A stretch of DNA of 64,000 nucleotides from Siderastrea siderea (GCA_964030785.1 OZ034966.1:7297152-7361151); one strand, 5' to 3'. Shown: positions 42,101-54,360, counted from the first letter of the stretch. Numbers and translations are program-made. The notes: generated from the sequence alone by a model not told the origin.

Positions 42101-44726
42101 AAGCAAAATGGTGTTACTGGTTGTCACCTTTCTCGGTTTCTTAGACTGCGAGCAGTCTCTTTCTTATTCTAATTTTAGCGAGAAGGAAAATAGGACAACT
42201 GTTCACAGTCTGTCTGTTTTTCAATCGATTCAATTTCTTAACGTGACTCAGCTGGTTGCGTCTGGTTAGCGATTGCAGTTTTGTGTAATTTTTTGGAATA
42301 TCAGCCACACTGGTTTTAGTGCATGGTGGTTTTCAAGCCTATCTTCTTGGGATCTCTGTAATGACAGGATATGTAATATCTTTTTTTGACCATGCAATGG
42401 GCATTATCTTGCAGTCATTGTTACACTGAGTTTGGTTATTTGTCATTGTGGGAAGATGGTATCGCTTGTTCCTGGTTACAGATGTTTGCAACGCATAATG
42501 CAAGGGTGATTAGTCTTCTGAGGTAGCAGCTCGATACTCTTTGTTAATATTGCAAGTTTCATATCCCTGGAGTTTGATATTTTTAACTTCTACAGTGTAT
42601 ACTGATTTCGAATAGAACACATTTTTAAAATGTACACTTTCAAAAAAGTCCTTTGTCACATTTTATATGGTGCAGGACTTCGTCGCTCCACCGCTTCGCA
42701 GCCTAAAAAACTTGCTCCACTCACTTTACGGCTTTTGTGCTCTGAAACTCTTGAGGTTGACTTGTGGCAAGTCTAATTTAAATGCGGCAAAAATTGTCAA
42801 CTGTGTTTGTAATTTTCTTTTACACTATTCTGGCACACTCATAAAGAACTCGATTCCTCTCGAGTGTGAAAATCTGCTGTGGCGTTTGTTTAAATTTTGC
42901 TTCGCTTGCTCATTGGTTAGATAATTGATACCTTGACAGTCAAGACTTGTCACCTCACAGGGGCGAAATTCAAAATTCAACGGCTTTCGAGCAGGCTCAC
43001 TTTTCCTCGCCCCATTCTTCTTGCTGGCTCGCTTTGCTCACCGACTTCTGCCGCCAAGATACTCGCGCGAATAGCACACTAAGTGTGCCTGCTCGCAGGC
43101 TAACTAGAGTCAGTTCAACACATTTTACACAGGGCACGAAATTGCGCCTAATACAGTTGCCAGTGTGCCTAAACTTTCTGCATTGTCAACCAAATCCAGA
43201 AAATTAGTTGCCAAATTGGTAACAAGAATTCTTCATCACACCCTACCCAAAGACCATGTGAATTTTTCAGTTATAAAATGGGGTTGGAAGGCCTGCACGA
43301 ATCCTACACTGTACTTCACATCTTTGTCCACTGCACTTTATATACATTGGTGTATCTCAGTCTTTCGACCAATGCTGCTTCTTGCATTTTTGTAGTGGGT
43401 TTAGTTTGGAGGATTTTCAAATGGTGACTGAATTGAGCATTACAACTTAAAATAATGTCGCATTTCCGAGACTAATTGATCTTGAGGTCACATCAATCTT
43501 TCTCAGATCACTATATGATGGAGTTCAGTTAAATATGACCTCGGATTGTCTGTTAAGCGACATATAAGGTACGTTGAATTTACCTCATTTAAGAACTCAA
43601 TAGGTTTTTCAGCCTCTCATATTTGAATTTGTCACAGACAATTATTAAAGAATCTAAATTACTATAATCTGCAACATGATGAGTTTCTTTCCTGATGTTT
43701 GTAATGCCCTGTCCGGCTTAATATTGTGTTTAATTCTGTCGCAGGATGTTGTGTTTCGCATCACGGAGTGTGATCCAAAGACCCCTTTTGTCAAGAAATT
43801 GAAGTTTTAACATTTTTAAAGCTATGCAACGTGTAATAGATGGCTGAACTCTGCTTCAATCAAGCATGTGTCTTTAACCCTCTTGGCAATGTGAGTTTCA
43901 CGTTTTGGGGTTTTATATGCCCACATGATAAATTATTGCTCAGTACATGTATCTAGGCACACACTGGACATTCACAAATGCTTGGAACAAACCCATGAAT
44001 CTGGTAACCACTTTAAAATTGTTGATTGCAATGAAAATCTTCCATATGCAAACCCATTAAAAAGGAAACTTTTAGAAATGCACAAAATTCCACCTTAAGC
44101 CACTGGAGCATTGTCAAAATAATGCAAATGAGAAAGACCTGAAGTTGCTATTATTCTAGGTCTCATTCTAATTTTATGAAATCATGTTGTTACATATCAG
44201 TATCTTTGATTTAAAAAATCAATAATATATTTAAATCACACAAAACGTTTAAGAACTCACTCCTTCTAAATTGGCAAATGTATGTTCATTTCAAGTTCAA
44301 TCGCCTTTGACTGGTCATTGAAGAACAATTTACAGATGTAGGCTTTTAATGCATTCAATTTAATGTGCTCACATATCTGAGAGAAACTGAATTGTTGCTT
44401 AGCGTGTAGGCAACATGAAATTACCTTCAACTAAACTTATTATGAAAAGCGTTAGTCACTCTACTAACACATGGTTTTGAATTCGTTATTACTTTTAACC
44501 AGTGAGAATTAACACTGTCCACCCTGGGGGCAATTTTACTGAACAACGGCCCTTTTGATTTCTGTTCCTTGAAGAATTGCACGCTTTACACACTTTATTA
44601 AGGCTTGTTACACTCATTTGGCAGAATGTCGCAAAGAAGGGAACTAATTTGTTTAAGCCCTCGATAGAGAATAAAATGTAAGCTTAAGTTACTCACCGTG
44701 AAATCAGTTAGTCCGTTTACAACCAT
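39139..44726 (-). CDS. Candidate small spliced gene with three phase-0 exons
   Basis: Exon 44726-44697 (MVVNGLTDFT) ends in the donor GTGAGTAAC. Exon 40838-40743 lies between TTTTTCTTCAG and GTAAGTTACT and is open only in one frame (32 codons, hydrophobic: LHTLYVLPVL, LLIYITYMAKK). Exon 39186-39139 follows TTTTTTTTCCCTAG and ends DHMYKAIRGPNSEDC plus stop. All junctions are phase 0, so the three would give a protein of about 57 residues. Further exons may be missing. No family is recognised, and a noncoding transcript is possible. The evidence is splice-site quality and frame agreement only. Confidence 0.35.
39304..39460. mobile_element. Hairpin MITE
   Basis: 157 bases with inverted ends GTTGTGGTTCAAATTTTTC and GAAAAATTTGAACCACAAC, and inner arms CAAACCAG / CTGGTTTG. 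Noncoding. Confidence 0.75.
41886..43102. mobile_element. Mutator-like nonautonomous element with 9-bp target duplication
   Basis: Terminal repeats of about 107 bases begin TAGCCTGCGAGCAGGC on the left and read the same in complement at the right end. They are flanked by ACTAGAATC (41877-41885) and ACTAGAGTC (43103-43111), 8 of 9 matching. A 9-bp duplication with long terminal repeats fits the Mutator superfamily. The inside has no transposase. Confidence 0.75.
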
Positions 44727-45132
44727 CTTGAATCGAACAATTATCCACCATCTTTACTATCAACTTCCACTGAAGCAATCTGGGTTGAGCCTCACTTATC
44801 GTAAGCGAAAGTAGTCCAAAAGAATAGTGTAATAAACCATTTTCGCGTATGATAAACTTGCAACTCTCGGCACATTGATCAACGTAATTTGAAAATGGCC
44901 GCCTCACCGGTTAGACAGCCATGCGACCGGGCCGCTTTCAAGAGGTCATGTGACTTACAACCGCACGCTTGAAAATTGCAGGCGCGCGTAACCAGTGACC
45001 AGTGATTCTTTCCTGGAGTGTTCGGATTGTTTGTACATGTATTTGGTGGCTATCGCCGTGTCGTTTATGTACGCCAGAAAGGAAAACATGGATAGTTTTT
45101 TTATTCCAGTGGTTGAAGAGTTGTAGTATTCG

Positions 45133-46637
45133 ATGCAGAGCTACCTTCTCTTACATAAAGGTACAGTATTAATCTTTAATTTCTTGAACAGATTCTAAAC
45201 TATGTCTTATGCAGTTGGGCGCCATTGGACCATTCCATTTCATGTATGCACCCCCACTAAAAAAGGGAGATGTTTTTGAGAGATCAAAGGAACCGACATA
45301 GTTACTCCTTCATAAATGACTTTTGAAACCCCCGCCCTTCCCTTTAGGATTTCCCTGTACCTCAATGGGAGTGAGCGGGGAGGGGGGGGGGGGGGGGAAT
45401 TGCAGACATCACATGGAATGGCCCATTTTGTGTCGACAGAAAAGCCGAGTATGGCGCCCACACATAAACATCCTGTGAAAAAAAGGAGCTTCATTTGAAA
45501 CATTCAAATTTTAATAATGAGTTAGACTTTTACAGGAATATAGAATATAATTCGGAGATATCGACTTTTCTTGCCATTGAATAGGTTCAATAAAAGAATT
45601 ATTTGCACGCTCGAGTTTATACAGCTTTATATCATCAAGGAGCACTCTCGTTCTGCAACCAGTTCAGAAACGATCTTTACAACAGTTCGCTTTGTATACA
45701 GTGCAGCAGCACAAACATTAATATTAATCAAACTGTTACTCAGTCAAAAGATTGGGTACAGCTGACCCTGTGGTCGACAAGCAAAAAATTAAGAATATCT
45801 GACCCCATTTGCATGTCATTGAATAAGAATGGTCTCTTTTGCTCATATTCAAAACATTGATGCACTTGTAAATAAGTGGCTGGGGGTTCTTAAATCCCTT
45901 CCTCGACATTACCTACTGTTGTATTCATTTTTTTTACTAACATGAAATCCACAAGAAAGTGAAGTCATCAGAGTGAAATAATCACAAGTCCTGTCGTCAA
46001 TTGTGTGATAATTATGTTCTTAAAAGTTGTTGTTGTGTAATTGTCTCCTAATAATAATATAAAATTATACTTATTGACTGAGTGGGAGGGCTGGATGGGA
46101 AAGTATTTGGCTCTAGCGCATGGAATACGGGCAGAGTAGTTCCATGCGCCATGACCGAGATCCAAATATTTTGCCGTCCGGCCTGACCTAATTTACAGCA
46201 TAGTCAAGAAGTATTTTATCATACCACCATTTTAAGGCTGAATTTGATTGGAAAGTTACCGAAAGGTCTTGATGAATACTAAATGAATGAAGACTTGCGT
46301 GCACACTATAGTAACCAGGTGACATTGTGTGCGGAGCTGGACAGCTCTTCTGGACCAGCTCACACCAACCTACATGTATCTGCCCCTACACACATCATCT
46401 CCTGAGTATGTTTTCAATAAAATTGCATGAGTGAGGTCGTACGGTGGTATGATAAGAGTATTTATTTGAAGGCATCATTTCATGACTTCTCGTTTACTTT
46501 TATTTTATTCTTTATTTTCAGAGGTAAATTTCAACTGGCATAGGAAGAGGACATTGTGGAAAAAAGTGTTCTTTCTCAAAGGGAACTCTGCAAATCCATG
46601 CCTAGTGTACTGCCTAACTTCAATGGAGTGTGGTTGA
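45133..46637 (+). CDS. Candidate small two-exon gene, divergent from the 44726 gene
   Basis: ATG 45133 opens a 28-base exon (MQSYLLLHK plus one base) ending in AAAG/GTACAG. The next good acceptor, TTTATTTTCAG (46511-46521), opens a frame that fits this phase and runs to the TGA at 46635, giving 47 residues rich in basic and aromatic residues. A short upstream frame precedes the ATG. Not recognised; it could be a noncoding RNA. Confidence 0.25.
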
Positions 46638-47426
46638 AGCTGTGTCATGAACAATATTTTTTTCAAGATACTTTATAGTTACTTGTGTCATGGACAATTT
46701 TTAAGGATATATTTTTTTTGTAAACAGAAAATAGTAGCATAATAAGATGCTTTTGCTGCTTTGGTACATGTATGTAGTCATCCTTTATTCAGTTGGTGTC
46801 CTCAATTCAACAAGCGAACTAACACATGATTTACACAAGGAATTTATTTATTTATTAATTTTTGAGTCCTGTATGTACCTTTCAATTTTGTTTGCCTGAC
46901 CTGTCCTCAAAGGTTCAGGAATACCTCAATGTTTAGAAAACAAGTTAAGACTTGTTTGACTGTGTGATACATTAAATGTCCTTTTTATAACTTCCTGGAA
47001 GTTCCAAAGACATTTTACTGAAATATCCTCAACTTGAAGTCTGTCAAGTATTTAAGTCAGGGACTTAAAGTTGCTATTCCAAGTAAATTGCCAATATTTC
47101 TCATATTTAATTTAGTCATTCCTATTTATTCTCATAAATTCCCAACCATTTTTATTAGCCAAAGCCATTTAATTTAGCCATTCCCATATATTCTCAGACA
47201 TTCCCAAGCCCTTTCATTATCAGTTTTGGTATTATTGGGAATTCCTAGGAATTTCTAATAATTCCAAGTACAGTTTTAACACATTGCCATATATTCCCAG
47301 AAATTCCAAGTTTTTATGTTTTTCCTAATTTGCATGTGTTGGAATCGTTTGGAATTCCTAGGAATTCTTAAGAATTCCTAGGAATTCCATCTTTTCTGGG
47401 AATTCAGTTCGCAAGGGTAGGTCGTG

Positions 47427-48289
47427 TTTGACTTCAGGAAAAGGGGAAAATGAGTCCACATGCGGCCCGCGCATGTGGGCTCATAGTTGTAAATGGTGAA
47501 ATCTGTGCATAGGTAGTCGAGGGACTGATTATGAAAACTTGAAAGTTTCAAAGGTGAAAATAAAGGCGTATCGATTTTTGTTGAAAGCACGTCAACGGTG
47601 CACAATATTTTGTCTTACGTTCACACACTATGACTGAATAACTTAACAGAAACATTTCTATCGGTTAGTTGCTCCAACACGATTCAAAATATATTGCGGT
47701 TTGTGCACGGGGGAACTATATTTGCAAAAGGTACAGTCGACTTCGACAGACAGGAAGTCTTTTTTTAGTGGCATAAAACATCGGCAAACCGGCAGACAAA
47801 CAGACCGGGAGAAGTTTGAAAGTAAAGTTTTTCAAAAATTCACGAGCAGAGTTTTGCTTTCTTTTTCTGGTGGAAATGTAAATAAGCCGATATCTTGAAG
47901 TAGGGGTGGAAAAAGTTAGCCTGAGCAAAGAACGTAAGATTTGCCGTCATACCGCCATTAGCCTGAGAAAACAGCTGACGTTTCACGAGGTCGCCACCTG
48001 AGCCCTTCCAGGCAGGCTGGAAGTGATGCCTGAGAAAAAGAAAGAAAGAAACGCAGGCTGGAAGTGGTGCTGAGAATTCCATCCACACACTTAATAGCAC
48101 CACGGAATGTACTGCTCTTATTTGAATGGACAAACGTTAATTTTTCATCCACACATTCAAAAGTGTATTAGGTATGTTAAGAAGCACTTTCAGTTGTTAC
48201 GTGCCGACGCGACGGGGTTCGGAAATATGACAAGAACGCAAATCCCAGGTACGAATAAAGGACACGCAATAAAATAAGTAATGCGAGCA
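47427..48289. other. No gene seen; short repeats
   Basis: Contains two copies of a GCAGGCTGGAAGTG(A/G)TGC motif (near 48011 and 48053) and a CCTGAGAAAA duplication. No exon or element end is clear. Confidence 0.3.
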
Positions 48290-49862
48290 ACTACATCAAC
48301 ACAAAAATATATTTATAGAAACCAAAAAGGACTTAACGGATTACAATGCAACTAACACTTAACCTTAAGATTAATTTACATAATTGGCAACAGAATAGGA
48401 ACAGTCTCTAAATCAGTTCATTCAGTAAGCTTATTGGTTCCCTTTTTTTATTGCAACCAAATATTTCAATATTTTTTACAGATATTTTTTCTTATGTGTG
48501 TAATACAAAATTACAACATTGAGTTCTTTTCCTTATTAAAGATATTTGCATATGCTAATAATAAGATATCAATTGATAATAAATGAAATTAATTATAAGT
48601 AGCTACATTAAATATTAAGTTAATTACAAGTAACTACATTAACCACTTGAAAAGAATTTCTCATAAAGTTTCCATTTCTTCCGAAACAGGCTAGTTTTGT
48701 TTAACTTACAAGCAATATGTTTTTCTGTTTCATATTTGTTTACTAAAATTATTTTAAAAGGGCTGAAAGAAGGTTTAATTACTTTTTGCCTACAGGTCCA
48801 TAAATAATTTTTCCCTAAATTATTACGTAGTTTACTAGATCTATCTCCTCCTTCAAGATTCCTATCATAACATCACGTAATAAGAGACATTCGCAACTGC
48901 TGAGTTTCTTTAAAATTTTGTCTGTAACCTCTGACCAGAACAAATGTGAAAAGGAACAGCTAAAGAATAAATGGTTTGCAGTTGCTTTGTTTCTTTTACA
49001 AAAACAACAGTTAGGGTCTGAAACAAAACCTATTTTATATAATATGTCGTTAGTATATAAAATAGAATTTAACACTTTGTATTGAAAGGATCTTAAATAA
49101 GGTTCGCTGGCAACCCTTGTAGGCAGAAGGTATGCCTTTGAAATTAGGTCATCGATTAAGTCAAATTCTTCGCCTATCTTAGACCACTTTCTGGGCCTTT
49201 CATGCGTTTTCTTTATTAAATAACCATAGTAATCCCGACACTTATAGTTATTCAAGTCGAAGACAGCCTTAAAATCGGGAATATTTACATGTAGATTTGA
49301 TGGAACAACATGTCTTAAGCCCGTCCACACCAAGAAATTAGATTTTATCAGTGTCTTTCCTTTAACCGTGTTGAAGGAATCAATATTTGTCCTGTCAGAA
49401 AGTAAATCCTTAGTATATTTTATGCCCTTTACAAAATGACTGTAGAAAACACTTTTGCCCTCAATTTTAATTTCCTTGTTATTCCATATAATATATTTAT
49501 ATTCATTATCCAGATCAACAGCCTCTCTTAATTCTGACCACCATAATAAAAGTTCGTAGTAAAAGACTGATGAAATATTTAACTTATTTGGGTCGTAATA
49601 ACAATTGAATAAAAATAATCCTACGTAACTGCCCAAAGAATGATCAAGGTAAGATTTCCAAAACCCGGTGCAGTTTTCATCAGATATTCGTTTTAACCAA
49701 CTTAATCTCATAGCCTTTACCATGTTTTCATAGTTAATCATTTTACGACCACCCAAATCGTAGGGAGCATAGCTAAAACATCTGGTCACTTTGTCTTTCC
49801 ATAAAAAGTGGAACACTAAAGAATTAAATCCTCTTATAACCTCTGGCGGCGTATTCAACACA
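48290..49862 (-). mobile_element. L1/Tx1-like LINE 3' fragment inserted in Polinton copy 2
   Basis: The C-terminal part of a reverse transcriptase ORF2 reads down the minus strand to about 48648. It ends with a zf-RVT-type box CCFCKRNKATANHLFFSC followed by W-rich sequence, and a frameshift near 48818 separates the last 60 residues. It is 5'-truncated, and its coding frame is fused in frame to the pX-like gene of Polinton copy 2 at about 49862. The 3' noncoding part is AT-rich; its end is estimated. Confidence 0.75.
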
Positions 49863-50257
49863 GGAGTCATTGCTTGGGCGAGGTTGTAAAGTTCAGTTTC
49901 TTGTCGACCATAACCATTACCAAATATTTTCTTTAGCACTTTTCAGCACCAAAACCTAGTCCCGCACTGGCCAAAGCCCCGAAGGCTGGCTTGATCAAAG
50001 GTCGTGCCAACCCTAACATAGCAGAAAAAAGGTTTCCACCATGTTGTGCAGTATTTTCAATCTGAGTCTGGCTCAATTTGAGGTCAACCTTTTTTTTGGT
50101 TTTGACCGCTTTCTGCACTCGATTGATTTGAATGGCAGTGAGACGGATGTCGTCACTTCGTCCAATTTGCTGGGGCTTGATCGTTAGATCAACAGCCGTT
50201 TTTGAAGCATAAGCTTTCAGTCAGCGCGAACTTGAGGGGGTGATACGTTGTGGTCAT
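49863..50257 (-). pseudogene. pX-like protein, Polinton copy 2, broken
   Basis: ATG 50257 starts a frame homologous to the N-terminus at 5064 but loses about eight codons and the frame near 50215. The middle (50118-49933) keeps KLSQTQIENTAQHGG and NLFSAMLGLARPLIKP. A further shift near 49935 leads into LKKIFGNG, after which the L1/Tx1-like LINE takes over. No protease or PLA2 gene remains beyond it. Confidence 0.75.
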
Positions 50258-50311
50258 CGCGGGATGTTTGTTATGTAAAGATAAAAAATTGACTGTTATA
50301 AAATGTAGGCT

Positions 50312-51563
50312 TTAGACTACAACAAATTCATTGCCAAGCTGCTTCAGTACGATTTCTTCCTCATTCAAAACCACCGCAAAGATCGTGTAATCATGTGCGT
50401 TTGCGGCTTCGTTTAACCTGTAATGGGATTCGTTTTTTTGGATCACCAGTCATTCTTTCTTTGGCATTCAGGAGGTCAAAATAAATGATAGGGTACAGCG
50501 TTTTGAAGTTGGCTAGCTGCAGCTGGACACCGGAATTGTAATCATTTTTCCTGTATCTGAAATCGATTAAGTCATTGAGGATTCTTATTTTGAATTCACC
50601 TTCATATTCAAGCTCAGGGTAAAAGGTTGTGCCGTACTGAAGGTGGCAAGTGGCTAATTTCGCGATGTCATCACCATCAAGATCAAATGTGTCAAAGATG
50701 TAAGGATTTTGAGTAAAAGCCTTTGTTTGTTGGAAGAACACAAACACATGCTTTGGGTTTTTAACCCCAGGCGTTATCAACCACCTACCATTTGCATCAC
50801 GTCGGGAACTACTCAGGTGTAACATTTCTTTTAAGTATTTCCATTGTGTTGGTTTTAAGATATTTTTGTTCACGAGCTTCTGTCCTTTTCCAGTGAATTG
50901 TAATTGTGGAACCCACAACTCGAATTTTCGGACGACAATCCTTCGAGCTGTACCGTCGTTTAGAAAAATCATTTCTGTGTCGTCTTGTGGCACAATTTCA
51001 AAGTCCGCTTGCATTGGCGGTAAGAGCCTGTCGGACAGGCCTTCGAAGAAAGAGTATCGCTTAAGAGAGAGAATAGTTTCAACTGTGATACCCTCGTGGG
51101 ACAAAAGCGCCCTTTGCCGCATTCCAAGATTAGTCGCAGCGTCTGAGGTTACTGTGGTAGCATCATTGTCAAGATACCAAAACTGGTTTTTGGCCACACT
51201 TCTTGAATTATCATCACTGACGTTGAGCAGGTTTTTTATGAAAATGACTTTGTGAATATCATTGGCCTCGTAAACGGACTTTCCTGCCGACTTGACAATC
51301 ATACTTTTGATCAACGAAAAAGAGCCATTGGCTGGAGCTGATTCAGTGTTAGCCCCTATTCTAGCTCCGTTTGCAGTAACCTGAAACGTGCAATTAATGC
51401 AAAAATAAACGTTATACCAGTCATAGAAATTATCCCGATCTCTGGTGGTGAATCTTGGCCCACCCTTTTGTTGAGTTTGGTTATTTCCTGGAAAAGTCAG
51501 TGGGGTATCCAAATTGATTTGGATGTATTCAGTTTTCTCAAGATATTGTGGTGTCCTGAACAT
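50312..51563 (-). pseudogene. Major capsid protein, Polinton copy 2, frameshift near C-terminus
   Basis: 390-residue open frame (51563-50391) aligned throughout with the gene at 5104-6362: FYDWYNVYF, NGSFSLIKSM, DGTARRIVVR, KHVFVFFQQ, NPYIFDTFD, YNSGVQLQLANF. The last 35 residues continue in another frame to TAA 50314-50312 (ending EEEIVLKQLGNEFVVV), with the shift near 50430 in a homopolymer. It carries the middle region continuously and so shows that the two frames in copy 1 are one gene. TTTATATATCAAC precedes the ATG. Confidence 0.78.
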
Positions 51564-51652
51564 TGTGGCGATCTGAACGGTTGATATATAAAGGTGAAAA
51601 AAATTTTTTTGACGGACTGATTAAATTTGGTTTGCTAAAATTCGATTTAGTT

Positions 51653-51985
51653 TCAACGTAGCGCTCCTTCCTTGATACAGTTTTTTTGGGGCACTCGGTT
51701 TTGCAAAATTTTCTGAAGTTTCTTTTCTGCATCCTGTGACGGGCGCTTTCGCAGAATTTGTTGAATTTTATCAGCGCCTTTTTCTACCACCATTTCACCA
51801 ACATTCTGACCCACTTTTTCTGTGGTAACTTGAGCAGCTTTTTTCGCCACATTTTTTACACCGGCTTTGAACACTTTGCCAATGGTCATGAGGGTGTCAC
51901 GGACTAAACCCGACCCCTTGTGTTTATATCGATACCTTCCGGAGTGCTTGTCATAGAACTTTGTCCACTCACTCGTATGATTCAT
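51653..51985 (-). pseudogene. Small basic core-like protein, Polinton copy 2
   Basis: ATG 51985 follows TATATAAGA. MNHTSEWTKFYD and RYRYKHKGSG match the gene at 6404-6784. The frame ends early; the homologous C-terminus (ATLKLNRILANQ) continues in another frame to about 51610. Confidence 0.65.
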
Positions 51986-52012
51986 TCTTATATATTTTCG
52001 AAAAAAGTTTTC

Positions 52013-52770
52013 GCTGTCCTTCAATCATTATGCTGACTGCGACATCAAGCCCGTTGAGGTCCAAGATGTTGTCTCTACCGTCTGATACCCAAATTCTGAT
52101 TGCATTAATCTGACTTTTGTTTACAGGATGCTACTCAACCCGATACGGCTCTTTTTGAAGGGATAACTGACCTGGAGATTTGCAGTTGAAAAGCTGAAAA
52201 GAACATCGCTTCCAACATCGTTTGCTTGCCGTGTGATCAGATCGCAGTGGAGAAACACCCAATCAACACTTCTTGTGGTATTCGGAACCATTTTTCCCAC
52301 AAAATTGGTTCCTTTTGACAACTCCGCTTTTTCAAAACCAACCAATTTTGCAAATTCGCCCCGAGAAAGGTCAAGGTCGTAATTTTTGCGAATCAAAATG
52401 ACAACCCGGTAAATTGCCATATTGAAATACAGAGTAAAAATATGTTCACTGTCTTTGTCTTCCGGATCCACCCTACCGGTTAGGGCCTGAAGAAAACTGT
52501 TAATGTCAGAGTAACTATACATCCTATCAGGGAAAGTCAAGGTCTGCCAATTTTCAGATCTCTGTCTCCACCGAATTTTGTTCTTATCATAAACTTCAGC
52601 GATGTTGTACCACGAGTAGCTCATGGTGACAAGTTTGTTTAGCGCCGCCTTATAGCTTTTTCGTTCATCTAAGTAGATCGGTGGATTGAAGTTAATTGTG
52701 AAATCGTGTGAAACCTGGTTGCCATTTTTTGGCGCGCGAGGTTCGAGTCGAGCAGAAGGTTAAGCGTCAT
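52013..52770 (-). pseudogene. Penton-like minor capsid protein, Polinton copy 2
   Basis: ATG 52770 overlaps the end of the Pro-rich gene as in copy 1. The first 50 codons are shifted. The frame 52624-52121 is clean (MSYSWYNI, GRVDPEDKDSEHIFT, TTRSVDWVFLHCDLITR, VSYPFKK), then another one-base change near 52150 moves the conserved tail (NILDLNGLDVAV) to a different frame. Identification rests on comparison with 6812-7572. Confidence 0.68.
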
Positions 52771-53704
52771 TGCCTTGCTATATAATAACCAAAAATGTTT
52801 TTCTTATTATTTTCATTGATTACACCTTTTTCAACAAGTAAATCAAGCAGAGAAATAATCTGGTGTTGAAGTTTTATTGAACTGTTTCCAGCCTTGATCG
52901 AACCCAAGCATACGTAAAGTTGATTGATAATTTCGTCAGCGGACGCGTTCATCAAACCCCTCCCTTCGGTTTCCAAGTCTTGTCCAGAAAGTCATCTTCA
53001 TCGTCTGAAGGCTCGATATCAGGTCTTCGGCTCAAAGCAGCCTTTTCAAGAGGGTTGGAGGGGATGGCTCCTTTGTTGTTCTTGTACGAGGGAGCACCAA
53101 CCTCCGGCTACCTTCTTGAAGCTGTTCAGAGGTTATTCTTCTTTTTGCAACAAGCCTATCTCTTTCCTTTTTGAGGTCTTCTATTGAATAACCGATTAAT
53201 GGAGATTTTTTACATTTCACTCTCTAGTGGGAGTCATTTCCGAATTTCGTAATCAGCTGATTGACCGTTTGCAACAGGGTTGATCCATGGAGGTATTCAG
53301 CTCCCCCCACGTTTTGCGTATGGAAGTTACTTCCAGCGGTGGGGGTGGTTAGGGAAAATTATCATCACCATCAATATCAACATCAGGAAGTGGCCGGCGG
53401 TGGTGATGATGGTGGTGATGATGATGCTGGTGATGGTGCTGGTGTTGGTGCGTCCGGTCTAAAGTCATCACCAAACGGATTGATTCTGTCGAACTCATCC
53501 ATGCCGTAATCAGGAGTTTCGTCTACCTCCGCTTTCTCTTGCTTAGGGGTGCTCTTTTCAAGCCTTTTGGTAATCGATTTAAAAAGTTCCTCTCCTGAAA
53601 GCTGGCCAAACTCCTTCCCAATGTTGTATATCATGTGTTTGCTGATCGACCGCTGACTTTTCAGCAGCCTTTTGTTTCCACTTTCGCACTGACAGTTTTT
53701 TCAT
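52767..53704 (-). pseudogene. Pro-rich virion-associated protein, Polinton copy 2
   Basis: Homology to 7562-8566 is split over at least four frames: an N-terminal Lys-rich start at 53704; 53634-53383 with GEELFKSITKRLEKS and DDFRPDAPTPAPSPASS; 53220-53032; and the conserved tail 52976-52767 (LGSIKAGNSSIKLQ). It is heavily decayed. Confidence 0.65.
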
Positions 53705-53728
53705 GTCATATATATCAATGAAAAAAAA
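53705..53728. promoter_or_regulatory. Bidirectional TATA-like promoter, Polinton copy 2
   Basis: 24 bases with CATATATATC between the divergent starts of the Pro-rich and ATPase genes; equivalent to 8567-8602. Confidence 0.45.
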
Positions 53729-54360
53729 ATGAAGATTCCGAATTATGATCCTGACTTTCTTAGGACAACTTACTACAAGCAAGGACACCCTTGCATGCCC
53801 ACTGGTGTTTTCCAGATGTTAATTTGTGGGCCAAGCAATTCTGGGAAAACAAGCATTCTGCTGCATATGCTTTACAATTTGCTGGAATATGACAAAGTCT
53901 ACCTTTTTCAAAAAACCTCCACCAAACCAAATATCGGGCGCTTTTCAAGACTTTGCCACAAAAATCGACCCCGAAGTTGGTTGCGAGGTCATCGAGGCCC
54001 AGGGGATGAGATTATTCCTCGTGAAGAGCTTCCGGTGGACAACCAAAAGATTGTCGTCTTTGACGACTTGGTTTTTTAACGCAGCCAAAAGGCCATCATC
54101 AACTATTTCATCAACGGGCGGCACAAAAACTGCAGCGTTATTTATCTCACTCAAACCTTTTACAAGGTACCAAGAAAAATCCGCGATAACTGTAGCCATT
54201 TTTGCATCTTTGCATTTCTTCCGAAAGAAAACAAGCGAATCCCAGGCGAGCTTGGGGTGGATCACCAACTGCTGAACAGCGCAACCGCCGAAGAATATTC
54301 CTTCTTTTACTATGACAAACCACAAAAATTGATGACAAAAAATTTTGATGAAGATATACA
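53729..54360 (+). pseudogene. Packaging ATPase, Polinton copy 2, frameshifted
   Basis: The start and Walker A ([16 protein letters not shown]) are clean in one frame. Shifts near 53910 and 54080 move the remainder between frames, and the Walker B region (KIVVFDDLV) returns to the first frame. The stop codon of copy 1 is CAA here, so no stop separates it from the fibre gene. Confidence 0.8.

Larger units (their letters stand above)
38361..47426. mobile_element. 9-kb segment bounded by inverted GGAATTCC-type arrays
   Basis: The ends CACGACaaTACCCTTGCGAA (38361-38380) and, in complement, CACGACcTACCCTTGCGAA (47408-47426) mirror each other. Both continue inward as 250-350 bases of degenerate ATTCCTAGGAATTCC units (38390-38750 and about 47060-47402). 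This looks like a large transposon-like unit with complex inverted termini, or an inverted duplication of a repeat. No target duplication or transposase is seen. It encloses a Mutator-like element, a hairpin MITE and candidate micro-exons. The rest of the interior has no recognised gene. Confidence 0.45.

Noticed and set aside
39250..46800. Frequent TACATGTA words as possible regulatory sites
   Set aside because: The word is a common palindrome in AT-rich DNA and shows no spacing or link to the candidate genes.
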